DNA of 64,000 nucleotides from Metopolophium dirhodum. Taxonomy: Eukaryota; Arthropoda; Insecta; Hemiptera; Aphididae. The notes beneath the pieces were generated by a model. The model saw only the letters and a list, made by a program, of their open reading frames with translations. It was not told the origin of the DNA and searched no databases. The stretch's first letter is position 1, and each line of letters begins with the position of its first letter. Shown in pieces: positions 1 through 13,079 of the stretch. Made by a program: the position numbers and the translations under genes. The stretch covers positions 8,909,001 to 8,973,000 of the forward strand of contig NC_083565.1 in NCBI RefSeq assembly GCF_019925205.1, read 5' to 3'.

Positions 1-1980
1 ACTAAATATTGTAGTTTATTGAGCATTTTTCACTACTCCAAAATTTTTTGTTTTTTTTTACCTAAAACCAAAATAAGATAATGAACGCTCAAAGCTCAAA
101 ATCTATAATACGAGTACATTTATGGATCGTTTACATTGCATCAATCGATCAAAGTTTAAATTTATTTTACACCACCATACACCACGTTTAACAAAAATAG
201 TGTAGTACCAGCTGAATGTTTATCTATTTGATTCAAAAACAAGCATTAGATAGAATGATTGATTCCATTTCCCTTTGGTAATATGATTTATTATCATGCT
301 TGGATTACACACATTAGCGTGGGCAGCATTATTTGAACTTTTTAAATATACGTGGTATGCATAACAAATAAATTTAGTATTATTTACCTTTGAAATAATC
401 AAAAAACTTTTGTTCAACGTTTATAAATGAGGTTACAAAATGTATTATCAGATCAAAGAATGTACCTAATGATAAAATAACAAACATAAAGGTACTGTAT
501 TACGCACAATTATTTTATAAATGCTGTTTTCATCATTAAGTATCTACATTAAGTGTACGTATTGTCAAAATTGTGATGTATCAATATCAAATTTAATTTA
601 GTAAAGAAATCCCACATAATTTGGCATAATAATTCATTATACATCCAATATTTTAGGTCCATTTATTTCGTGGTAAACAATAAATACTGAATACAAATAT
701 CTTAAATAGACGGATAATACAATTATATATAATCCCTCTAATCCATTTATATATTTTTATTTTATTATCTATTCTATAGTTACAAGAAATATACAGTGTA
801 CAAATAATTATTAAAATCGTCACACAATGTATTATGTGTTTATTACCTATAACTTGAAATATAATACGACATTGTTATAATGCTATCTAAATATACAAGT
901 AAATATTAAAAAGCATAATTATATGTTTAATTGTATATGAAAATATAATGTTTAATATACATAATGTATACTGTACAGCCAGTAATATTAATTATTATTA
1001 TGTCAGTAAAACCGTAATATAAATAAATAATTTTCATAACAATTATTTTACAAATTCAAATTGTTTATTCAAACGATAAAAATTAAAAAGTAACTTAAAA
1101 ATAAATAATTTCAATATAAATGTAGGGACACATACAATATAACTATTTTGATATTATTCTAAATCAATAATATGTCAATAGCAAGTTTTTTAAGTTACAA
1201 TTTTACTCCTTTATCAATAGCACGATATGAACATTTTAATAATGACTTCAAAATTATATTAAATTATGAGTCAAATTAAGGTTCAACTTGCAGCTTTTGT
1301 AGATATTATGAAGATATTAGATAACCAAAGAGTGTAGGGTATACTCAGTCAAAACTGTAAGTATAAAATTTACATAGATAACTTAAATAATCATAGTGAA
1401 GCATTTCAACGGAATTTAAACAGTTTGTGCAATTTGTTTGGTCAATATCCACTTTAAATAATATATACAATAACATTTTTATATGCAGAAATATACAATT
1501 AATATATATTATAATAATACTATGCAAATTATAATATTACATATACATTATACACATATTATATGGTTAGTTCAAGATTCAAGCAAATTGCATTATTGGT
1601 TGCTAGTTTAGATCTATGCAGACTCAACCTATAAATATGTATATATTATATTATATATTATAGTATTATACCATTATTTTATGACGGCACGTTGAATTTA
1701 GATAAACGTCTTTGTTCTAAACATCGTGTTTTTTATGAATTTATTTACATATCATTTTAAGAAAAAGTATGTATACATAATATAGTAAATATTGTATATT
1801 ATGTACAGTGTATAGGAAAATCCACTACATTCATAACGAGCATATTTTCTGAATATCCAGTAATGCAGTTTTTTTTTTTAAATTTATATAAACATAGACA
1901 GTTTACAATCCGTACATTATATAATATACATATTCCTTATAAGTTATAACTCTTGGCTCAAGAGCCGTTTTAAGATCATA
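1..1980. other. AT-rich noncoding stretch
   Basis: I see no exon, RNA gene or element with recognisable termini here. The sequence is homogeneous A/T with many TATA and ATTATA words. The only open frames are around 60 codons, with low-complexity AT-rich codon content and no splice context. The nearest recognisable feature is the LINE remnant that begins just to the right. Confidence 0.6.
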
Positions 1981-1989
1981 AGAATTAGT

Positions 1990-2330
1990 ATGTACTCAAC
2001 CGTAATACGTTCAATTGGCCTGTATGGATTTGAAACGTGGCCTATGAGAAAAATCATAAAAACAAAGGCCGAAGGTGTTTGAAAGAAAAGTACTCAGAAA
2101 AATATATGGGGCATACTTTGACGCTTATACAAGTGAATGAAGAGAACTACATAACGACGAACTTTAAAACATTTTTTAACGGTCAAGTATGGCAAAGTAG
2201 ATTTAAAATAAAGGATTGGTGGACTACCTTTTCACTAAAGAGAGACATAAAGTTGGTGGAACCAAACAGCCAATGGATGACAATAGTAGAAGATAAAGAC
2301 AGATAGCAAATATGTATTAAGTGATATGAT
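1990..2330 (+). mobile_element. Decayed non-LTR retrotransposon (LINE) polymerase 3' remnant
   Basis: Conceptual translation in shifting frames gives the end of a LINE reverse transcriptase ORF. IGLYGFETW reads at 2014-2040. After a frameshift, FERKVLRKIYGAYFD starts at 2078 and runs into YTSE. Further right are RSSMAK and, in yet another frame, a stretch like the usual GRPKQRW followed by an acidic end (TIVEDKD). The order Y-G-x-E-T-W, then E-R-K-x-L-R-x-I-Y, then the GRP-like motif is typical of the C-terminal third of RTE/Jockey/CR1-like ORF2 proteins. At least two frameshifts and several stops show it is dead. I cannot assign the clade. The 89-codon ORF starting at 2037 is an accidental frame across this remnant. 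Confidence 0.7.
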
Positions 2331-2399
2331 TTTAACTTCCTTCTAAAAAGGAAGTAGATGAAGAAAGCATAATATATAAATAAAATTGTAGTTAACAAA

Positions 2400-5300
2400 T
2401 ATGGTTTAAGACAGGAGAGGGGAAGTCACTAATTTGCGGAACCCTTATGTTCAATTTTATAATATCTAAAACTACTTAAGTAATCAATGATAATAACGCA
2501 TATTATAGTGAAAAACAATAAAAAGAAGTATTAGACGCAATTTACAATTTATAAATAAGGTGAGTTTCAGAAATTGGATAAGTTTTTTTTCACCGTTGTT
2601 TTTCAAGAATCCAGGAATAAGTTACCTTCAATAGAGAAGCAAGTTTATTAATATCACAATACACAAGTAATTTTAGTACTATATCAGAAATTTGAATGAT
2701 TTAATTTGACGTAAGCAGTGAACATATTGATTAAATGCCATTTATATTAGTGTTTGTGCGCTTTATAGAGTTACAAAGTAATATACCCTGGTATCAAGAG
2801 TCCGTAAAATATATATTTCGGATATTAAACACTTCCAAATAAAATCATTGAATCAACTTATACTGATGAAAAATTAAAATGAAAAATGTTTTATTAAGTA
2901 CTAATTAATTCAAAGAAAATCATTCTAAATAATTGAAGCTTATAATTGATATTGAATACCTGCAGCTGAATTTTCTTTTTGTCTAATTACATCACATTCC
3001 TTTTTCCTTAATAAAACTTTTTAAATTTTATTAAAACTAAAATTTTTTCATGCTATTTTCATATTTATTAATTATTAGTTCTTGACGTTCTTGTATACAA
3101 TAATTTGAACCCTTAAATTTGCTTACGCTTTGAAACTATTATTTATAGTGTTCTTCTACTTAAAATATTAAATTAAAAATAATTTGTAATTATGATGTTC
3201 ACGCACATTATATGATAGAAAAATAGATAAAAAGCTCTATATTCCGTTTTGTTGTTGGTGATTTTGAAAATTAAATGAACTTTTTTATTGTTATCGCCTC
3301 AAACCTTCAAACCTTTTCTTAGTAGTAAAAACATCTTTGTGGTTTTTAAGACCTTTGAAAATAAAAAATAACTAAAAATAACCTATAACTCCGGTAGAAA
3401 ACTTGAGCTCTCAAATTGGTTTAATTTCGTATTTATCTATTAGAGGTTTATGCTTTAGTTTTAGGTTTTTTTTTTAGAGTTTTTCTGTATAAGTTTAATT
3501 AAAAATCACGAAAGTACTATACTTAGCTTTTTTAACGTGGTGTTATGTTATAACTAAAATATACGTGTTTAAAAAAAAAAAACATTTCGATTTAAATACA
3601 TAATATTATGTAGGCAATTGAGTGTATGAAAATAAAATGGTAGTTGTGTGTAAACAGTTCATCAAGAAGTTATATAATATGTTGCACGATTAAAGATATT
3701 ATACTGATAACAACTGATAGGTAAAATAATACGAATTTGTGGCCCCTTCCATTATATGTTCAGTTTAGGCTTCCAAATGCATGTTGGACAAATAATGTTC
3801 AGCGCTTCTAGCGGAAAATTACGATAACCATTAGTTATTGTCACGGTTGTATACCTACGATCGTGGTTATTGTATATTCAATATTATCGCGATTATTTGA
3901 TAGATAAAACTTTGATATTCAGATAGAACTTCGTAAACTGTTTGAACTTTTTTTTTTTAACAGGACCGCCAAGTTTAGTTCTATACATGCCTTTTCGTGA
4001 CTAATCGGGGACTGGGGAGGGCTATTTTTTCTTTCACCAGTTGTGTAAGCAGTATATTATCTTTAACCGTGATATATTATCATAGTTCATTAGTGGAAAC
4101 ATTTAGTTGGTTTAAATTTACAATATTTCAATGATTTTGGTTATTAGGTTGTTTGAATTGATCTATATTACGTTATGGGAAATATCAAAAATTTGATATT
4201 CTACACATTGCCCTGTTATTTTTGAGAAATATAAATAATATTTTTAAAAATAGTCTATATTTTCTGGGCATTATATCTGGGATATTTATAGAAAGACCAA
4301 CTTATCCTATATGAAATTAAAAATAATATATTCATATATTATACAGGGACTTTCATGCAAACAAATATTACGCTTTTGAAATATAAAAATATAATACTAT
4401 TGAAACTAGAATTATTAGTATTTTGTTTCCAATTTTAGTTTATTACATATTATTGTTAATGCACATACTGTATAGGTGACAGTAGTCGAATGTTTTTGAT
4501 TCACTACAATTAATATATCGTAATAATGTATTGTCATAAATCTATCATTTTATGATCTTAAAATGTACTAAGTGTGTCTTTCGTTCTGATTACCTACCTA
4601 CTTAAATATACCTTTTAACCAAACACAACCGTGCACCACAATAACAAAAAAATTCACAGTGTAGTCGACATAATACTCTGACCACCCCATACCTGACGCT
4701 CATAACTGAAGTTGGGTATCAACTATAGTTAAATATTATACCTAATATACATTAAAATGTAAAAAAATTTTAACATTATAAATCAAGTGAAAAGTGCCAA
4801 AGCTGGTAAATGGATTTGTACATCAAAATTTCTTGGAAGTAATTTTTAACTACCTAATTAAACCTACTACTTATAAAATCATTTTTTCCTTTAGTTTTTA
4901 CTTAGTTAGGTACCTCTAAAAACACTAGAAATTTACTTCATATTTTATATCTCTGCAAGATCTTGTTCATCGTATAAAATTACCAGGCCATAATATTATG
5001 TAATATTTTAGATATTCCCTACTTACGTAGGCCATTCAATATATTATAGATCAGGACATTTTTGAAACTCCTAGTTTTCCAATTTTATACTAACATACAT
5101 ATTTATTGATTAGTATAAATAGGTACCTACAATATTTTACATAGAAATTGTAATCGCCAAATTATGATCAGACCATAATATTGGGTGGGTATCTAACAGA
5201 GAATAATATTATAATATTACTGTTTATACACTGAATACACTAGTGTACCACTTTTGCCTATACAAGGCGCCGTCCATCAATTACATGGTTTAGGTTTAGA

Positions 5301-8300
5301 ATTATTTAAATATTCTAATAATCTGTGTGTGTGGTGATCATCTGGTAGCTAGGTATAACGAAAATTGTCAATAAAGTATTGGTTTTTTTTTTATGGATAA
5401 GTTATCAGTATTATAAGATGACACTGTAAACTGTGTAATGTGTATCTTTTAGTGTGTTTTATGTGTAATTTTTGGACATTTTTAAATCGTGTGTTATCAA
5501 TATAATATACCTAATATTGGTATGGTAATATTTACATTATAGTAATAATTACCTAATTAATTTAGTTAAAATATTTTATTAAATATAACTCAAATACAAT
5601 GTAACCAGAAAATTCTGATTTATATATTTATATATCATATTTTATATTATTATTTTATATTTAATATAATTTTATACTTTCGTAATATAATATTTTATTA
5701 TATGTATTACGCTGCTAATAATAAAAACATTTTGATGATAAATGCCAAAAAGGTTAGGTCCAGGATGGAATTTTAATATTTTATGTAGCTTTTGAAATAA
5801 AACAATGAATTAGTTCAATAAAATTTAGACAAATCTATTAAATATAATGCAACAACCCTGTGAATAATTAAAAATTAGTTTTAAATTAGCCCATTCAAAA
5901 TGTAGCATTCTTATAAAACTTAATAATTGATATCCGCAAAAAAATTCTATATAAGTTTCCACTTTTTTATATTAGCTATTATAATCTACATAATATATTA
6001 TCTACAACAGTACTTATCATATTATTTAATTAATATAAGAATACAAAAACATTAATCTTTTCAAATTTTAAAGTTATTATTTGAACATAACTCATTTATA
6101 CGTTATGTTATTAACACTTTTATGATTGAATTTATCGCTTACCAATAACAATTAATTGAACATACACTTATAATGAATTTATAAGAAAACAATTAATAGA
6201 CCAACCGAATTAAATACATATTGAGATAACTCATTAAACTTAAAAACTAATTTGATATTATAGAACAGTATTGTTACGATTTATTGAATAATATAAAGTA
6301 CTATATTACAGTAATTTTCGTAGTTTTAACAATGTAATCAATTTTTCCTCTATTTATCTCTCACATACAACCGAACAAGTAATAATAACAATACTATTAT
6401 TAAACCATGAAAACCTCTAATAAACACTGTATAAACACGAGTAGTATAAGTAAATTCACACCAATTATTATCTGAACAGTGTTGTATTTAATTGTGTTAC
6501 TTATGTTCACTCATTGCTTACTATTATTAACGGAAATAAATGTTTATCAAATACAGTTTTGTTTTATTCGTGTGAATTTATTTTCTTTGTTTTAAAACAA
6601 AATTGTTTTTGTTCATTATTAAAAGGTGTAAGAAAAATAAGTTTCACATTCAAAGACAGTAATTTACATAAACATTGTTAGTGCAACCTTTTTGGCATTT
6701 TCTAATTAAATTTTAAATGTTCACTAAAAAATAATAATATGACAGTATAATATTGAAAAATATACAAAACAATACATTTTAAAAATGTATACAAAGGTAT
6801 ACAAAGGTATATAGATGTGTTTATAATATGGTAATATCGAATGCAACATTTTTGTCGATTATCGCGTTTTAAAAACTAATATTTTATTTCATTCAGTTTT
6901 AAAAATGAACAGAGATGAAGTCTTACTAATGCAACAAACCAACGACAATGACGTTTATCAACATATACTACGAGCCTGAGAAAAAATTTACAAGATATAT
7001 GTGTGATCTTGTTTACAATACACTCGGCTCACTTCGCTAAAATAGGCATGAGTAGAGTTTTAGTTTATAGTGTTATTATACAATTTGAATGCATTTGAAT
7101 ATATTCCGAACAAAATCGATTTACTTCGATGTTGATAAATTGTATATGCCACTGTTAAAAAGTTTAAATGTCAAATTTTTTTCAATTTCATCAAAATTAT
7201 ACCCACACGCGTATCATTAAGTTTTTTTTATAGTTCTCGGTGGATTTTATAGTTGTTGAGTAATTTGAGGAAACTGCAAGGAAATTATTTAAATCATAAT
7301 TGTATAAAGCATTGTATAAATAAAGCTTCCTGTCTCTAAAGGTGAAACACGGGACTTTTAATCTTTTTTTACTACCCGAAAGTGTTCATAGAAAGAAAAA
7401 ACAAAACTGTAAAATAACACCATAATTTTGCTCACAACTTAAAATCTACCCACAAATCTGAAAACAGCCTTTATTTTTTGATGTACAAGATCATGCATAA
7501 TAAAGGTTATGTACCAGTAATGTTACATAATATCATTCTCATAACTCGTATAAGTAAAAATTTGTAATAACATGGTTTTGATATCCTTTTTTTGTCAACA
7601 ATAATATTTTTTCTGGATAGAATATGTGTACAAGAATGCCGTAAAATATTTTCCATTTGAGATACAAATCTTCAATTTTTTTTTTTATCATTTATTTAAT
7701 ACTTGAATAATATACAATTGTGATCGCGAACAATAGGTTATCCGGAAAGTTTTCAATATTCAACATCACAGATAAGCATAGCACATATTATACACATATT
7801 ATTATTATTATTTACTCGAGTATACCTAATATGTATTGATATTGGAAAAGTTACATTAAAAATGTGAAAATTCGTTCTTTTTTTTGAATTTCTTATACTT
7901 TATATTGATAATTATGCTTCTGTTAATATTACCATCACGTTTATACTTATCAAAGAAATATATATACATATAAATGTACTATAATGTAGATTAAACTTTT
8001 ATCTACCCCTACTCTTAGAACATAAATTGTCGAAATAATTATATTTCTTATTCGCTTAAAAGATTTTTTTACATTTTAATGCCATCTTTGAACTTTTAGA
8101 AACCATCCTGAACATTAAAGGTAAAGTTTAGGTGTACCCATTAATGATTTAATACGTTGCGTGGCTACATACTTTTATCACGCAGGAGTGGTCCATATTT
8201 ATGTTTCTAGATAAATAAATGAGAAAAAAATAATGCACGTGGTAATTTCCGCTCAAACAATACATTGCTATTCACATTCCAGGCAAAGTTCTTAAAAAAA

Positions 8301-8910
8301 GATATAATATTAATAATAATACGTAAATTGGAGTTATACCTAAAATAATAACTTTTACAGTATAAAATGACATGATGTTTTCAAAATATTCAATCTTTCA
8401 GTGCATTCATTAAGTAGTAATTTATATTGACATACCTGCATCTAGTTATAGAACAATCAGATAATATTATTTTTTATGCGTTAAGGTATGCAACATTTTT
8501 CGAGTAGTTTTATGCTAATATTTTATATTAACTGCATTATGACTTATCATTAATTAATGTTATCATAAAACTATGTTTTGATATTATAATAGGTTAAAAC
8601 GCCTTGGAAAAATTTTAAAGCATAAAGGGGGAGTATTATATGGCATCCTAAATAAATAACTTGACTTGGAAATTATTTTCACAAAGAACACTAATTTTTC
8701 AATACACAATAGAAGTAAAATTTGAATTTTTATATAAGATAATGAGTGATGACAATACGATTTAGCATGCAATATAAATGCAAGTAATATTTTTAATTAG
8801 CGATGTATGTATAAAAATTAATTATTATTTGTTTTCATTCTGTCGTTAATTTTAATGAAAAAAAATTATAAAAAAAAGAAAAATAACAAAATTTAGATGA
8901 GTATAATTTG
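2400..8910. other. AT-rich noncoding stretch
   Basis: About 6.5 kb with no supportable gene. It holds A/T homopolymers, scattered TACCTAC words and short direct repeats, such as a doubled ATACAAAGGT near 6786-6806. No open frame has coding-like composition, and no paired terminal repeats were recognised. Confidence 0.55.
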
Positions 8911-8918
8911 ACATTTTA

Positions 8919-9440
8919 ATATGGATACCAGAACATACCAACATTCAAAGCGACGAAACAGCAGACAAAGCATCCAAACAAATAGCACAAGCAAACCAGG
9001 ATAAAATACAAATACAAACATACACCGATATCAAAAACCAAATATAAAATATCTCCATATTAGAATGAGAAAAAAAATGGAGAAACAAAATCAAAAACTC
9101 AGTGAAACAAAAAGAACAACTGAAAAGTGGCCCTCAAACAGTTCGAACAGAAAAAAAAAACGAATCTATTTTAAACAGACTAAGAATTAGCCACATAAAG
9201 ATAACACACGGTTTCTTAATGTCTAAAGAAGTAATTTCAATGTAATATGTACCACATGAAGAATCCACATTACAATCAAACATATTTTAAGAGACTGTAT
9301 CTAATATGAAAACGCAAGAAAAGAAAATTCTTTACCAGAATGCCTCTTTGAAATCCTAGGACCCCAAGCAGAAATGAACAACAAAGTAATACATTTAAAA
9401 AAAATCAGATTTATATGAAATGATTTTGTAATATATTTAA
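8919..9440 (+). mobile_element. Decayed LINE: RNase H and C-terminal remnant
   Basis: One frame starting with the Trp codon at 8922 reads WIPEHTNIQSDETADKAS. This matches the RNase H signature of I/Jockey-type retrotransposons (W-V-P-G-H-x-x-I-x-G-N-E-x-A-D-x-A). The same frame, interrupted by stops, continues through WRNKIKNS and then LNRLRISHIKITHGFLMS, the equivalent of the R-L-R-x-G-H-x-x-x-T-H-x-x-L-M motif downstream of RNase H. A stop falls where the terminal Cys/His motif should begin. The sequence is A-rich on this strand and fades into an AT tail near 9430. The multiple stops mark it as a pseudogene. It differs from the 2-kb remnant, which lacks an RNase H region. Confidence 0.78.
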
Positions 9441-12400
9441 AGAACAATATATTGTAATAATTATAAAAAAATTTCAACACACTTTACGCTAATAAACGTT
9501 TGTTGTTGAAGCATTGTCAATATTCAATATGAGTAGATTTTTAAAATAAGAATATAAATTTAAAAATTTTAATTAAATTAAATGACTAAGTATGTCTTTT
9601 TATTATATAACTATCGGTCGATTGTCCAGTCGGTCAAATGGTATAGTCGGTCGGTTGACTCAGAACCATTACATTATATTATATTACTATAATAGACTTA
9701 CGATACATTTTATTGAGATTTGAAATGGGGGAAATCGTTTCATTTAAGAATGATTAAATGACAATAAATATCCTTAAACAAAAAAAATTTAACTAATAAT
9801 AATGAAAAGTAGGTACTCTACTATTTAAAGATAATTGTTAGTAATAATAGTTTTATTCATTTAATCAAAAAGTACGAGGACTTAAGAATTGTAAAAAAAT
9901 GTGATACAGAATCTCAGTAGATCACAGTAGTCTTTAAATTAACAACAATAATGAATATTCGAGAAAAAGTTTTTTACACAAAGTTTGGTTGATCTAAAAT
10001 GGTTAAATTAATTTTAAGTTAACTACTGCAATGCTATAAAAGTAATATTCAATTTCATTCATTTTAACTTTATACCTCAAGAAACGAGAATTAATTGATA
10101 TTTAGACTTTCACCAATTGTATGCTAATTTAGTATATATCTACTACTTTCAAGTTTTAAATGATTTAATGTTGACTACTTAACAAAATTAGACTTTGTCT
10201 TAATCTTAAATGATTTGTTGTTGCTTAATTTTCTTTTGTGTTTTGACTCTGTGAAAAGCCACATTCTTGTAAATTGTTTATATGTCATACTAGTTAGAAA
10301 ATGAAGAGAAACAACAATGATAATAATAATTTCAACATAGCTTATAAAGGAATAAAATTAATAACTGACTGTACAAATTAAATATTAAATTAAAAAGCTA
10401 AAATTATAAACTACTAGTTTATAAATTATAAGTTTTAAGTTATAGTTTATAACTAAGGATTTTTCAGAGATATTTACATATTAAAATCGGGAAAAATAAT
10501 TATTGGTTCTACTGAAAAAAAAAAAAAATCATAATTAGATTGTTTGATTTTCAAAATATTTGTTTAATAATACAATTTAAATTTTTTTTTAGGTACTTCA
10601 CTAAAGTAAGCGCATCCTTGTGAGTGAAAGAAAATAATAGAAAATAATTATTATTTCAAATGTATTAAGTATAACTTTCCGCAGCAAACTAAATGTAGCA
10701 TCATTATTTCTTGAAAACTTTAATACACCCTAATAACTTTAATTAGTTAGTTATAATTACCGAACTTAGTTTTGAGTGTCAAGTTCACAATTTTAATATA
10801 TTTAGAGGTATGTAAAATAGAGTGTTTGTGGTGTTTTTAAATTATTAGTTTCAAACCGTACAAAATACTAAAAATTTAATTTAAAAAGTTCTATTTATTT
10901 CTATTTATGATTTTGGAGCTTTTAGGTTTTCTCCTTTAATGGTTGTGCTAAAATAATAATACTAATAATAATAAAATAAATAAAATATTATCAAATAACA
11001 CAATATAATATAAAATTATACTTGTGACTGTAACCGTTTTGAGTGGTTTTGTGTATTTCCACACCGGCAATTAAATTCGATTAGATTTTATAATCTTTTT
11101 TAAGAACCTCAATGGTGTTATGTGAAATTGGTTTCTGTAATTTTCTAGAAGAATTGGTTAATTAAATAAAATAGATAAAATAGATTGTGTGGCCGAAATT
11201 AAATTTAGAGAAATTCACCTCTTGTGACCTTTGTGGATTCGTGTGCGGTATTACTTTGCCAACTGATTTTCACTTAAGAACAATAGGCCGTGTCGCCTGT
11301 CCGCGGGCTATAAGCGCTTTGTTCCATAGCCAACCTGAGTTGGAAATTGTCCAAAGTGTGCGTTTAGTTTTCACAAAAACAATTCAATTGCATTTCCTGT
11401 CACTTGTAGAGGGGAATGAGGGCAAGAGAATTAAGATGGAGACAAAATTAGTATACTTATACCAAGTTAATTCAAAGAACAACATAACATTTTTGTAACA
11501 CCATAAAAATTATATCCAAATATAGCGGAGAACAGAGAATAACAATAATTTGATTGTTATAGTATGGTACCTAATGGTAAAATATATTGTATATCTGTAT
11601 ACATACATTTTTATTTTCTATTAATTAAACCGCAGCAATAATGGCCAATGGGGGTCATATTTATCGTGTTCAAAATTACATAATATGTCTGATAGATAAC
11701 AATATACGAGTTATAATGAAAGGCTACTTAAATACTAGCTGGTAATACGTTAATAGGTTAAAGTTATATCTTGTTGAGTAGGTTGGCGGCGATGACGAAG
11801 TTGATTGAGGCGAAAATTGAGTTGGGGTCTTGGTTGAGTGATGACGAGAGTCGGAAGCATAGCATATTCTATAGGTACTTTATTTTATAATAATATGTTG
11901 GACCATGTTGTTTAAACATCATTTACTTTGACTTCACAGCAGATAAATATAATAATATATTATTATAGATATTTAATGTATATAAATAGGCATAAAGTGT
12001 GCAGCTGGAAGTTTTGAGAATTTTTTACTGAAATTACCTACGTATGCAAACAATGTCACATCTTCCAGATACACCTAAAATGCCTTTCTATGTTTATCAC
12101 TTACAACTTTAGTCAACAGGTGTTAAACATGTGCGTACAGTAAAAGTCCAAGCGTGAAATGAATAAATGAAGTGTGCTTGTCACGTCAAGAGATGTCTAA
12201 TTGCATTTGTACAGACTAAGGGATTACTTGATCTACCGTTGTAATCTCAGTTTCAGGAAACGTAAAATGTTATAAAAAACGATCAGAAGATTAGTCCACT
12301 TACACGATAGGTACCTACCTACTCATAGAATAATTTTTACAAACTTATTTCATATTCGGTGTACACGTTGTTTAGTTAAAAAAATAGTAGTTATTTTTCA

Positions 12401-12900
12401 GAATTACTTTCTATTTTCATAAAATGTGTATTACTAATATTTACATAATTTGAGTACGATTAACAATTTTTTGACTGGGCTGAACGTGCGTCAAGATCGT
12501 TTTTTCAGTTCATTCTAATATTATCTTAACAGTTATAGTTGGGTTATTGCTTTTAAAACGACCACAATAAGTAAATCACGTACATAATCGAAATTATTAT
12601 TACTTATATCCAAAATAATATTATTTTATAACGATATGCGGATAGTTTTAATTGTACATAAATATTTTCAACTACCTATTATATAATAGAAAAGTTTATA
12701 AATACATATTTTAATCGATAAGTTAAAAGTAAAATGCTCAAACAACATAATATGATTGAATGAACCCTGAAGTCACGTGGAGTAAAAATGTTCGTGTGAT
12801 GCGTTGAAAAGTTTCGCTGTCGTTGGCGATTAACACGCCACGCATGAATGAAAACCTACACAAATAAAATAGTGCAATTTATTCTTACGCGTGAATTTTG
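9440..12900. other. Noncoding stretch with one small GC-raised patch
   Basis: Mostly AT-rich with no recognised gene. A short GC-raised patch at about 11185-11420 is open for 103 codons on the plus strand, but the translation matches no family I know and has no splice or promoter context. A cluster of GGTCG/CGGTC words lies at 9614-9660. Nothing else is supportable. Confidence 0.5.
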
Positions 12901-12922
12901 TATTTGTACATTTTTATTTCAG

Positions 12923-13072
12923 GCAGAACGTGTACGCGTACTAGAAAGTAGAAAACATTTAACGAACGCATATCCATTAAAGCATAATAGTATAATAGTA
13001 AAATGTAAAACTTTACGGTGTGAACATATTCCACTCAAAATGAGTTGGATGAATGAGTCATACTTTAAATAA
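12923..13072 (+). CDS. Possible terminal exon (unrecognised)
   Basis: A good splice acceptor (T-rich tract ending TTTATTTCAG at 12913-12922) is followed by 49 open codons beginning AERVRVLESRKHL and ending MNESYFK. The stop codon at 13070-13072 overlaps AATAAA (13069-13074), which could be a polyadenylation signal. This is what a last coding exon of a plus-strand gene would look like. No matching upstream exon was found, the peptide is not recognised, and such arrangements can arise by chance in AT-rich DNA. Alternatively it is a leader exon or nothing. Confidence 0.2.
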   Translation, partial: AERVRVLESRKHLTNAYPLKHNSIIVKCKTLRCEHIPLKMSWMNESYFK

Positions 13073-13079
13073 AATGTTA

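Noticed and set aside
11187..11498. 103-codon plus-strand ORF (MWPKLNLEKF...)
   Set aside because: GC-raised first half, but no promoter, splice or polyadenylation context and no recognisable family. The second half is AT-driven.
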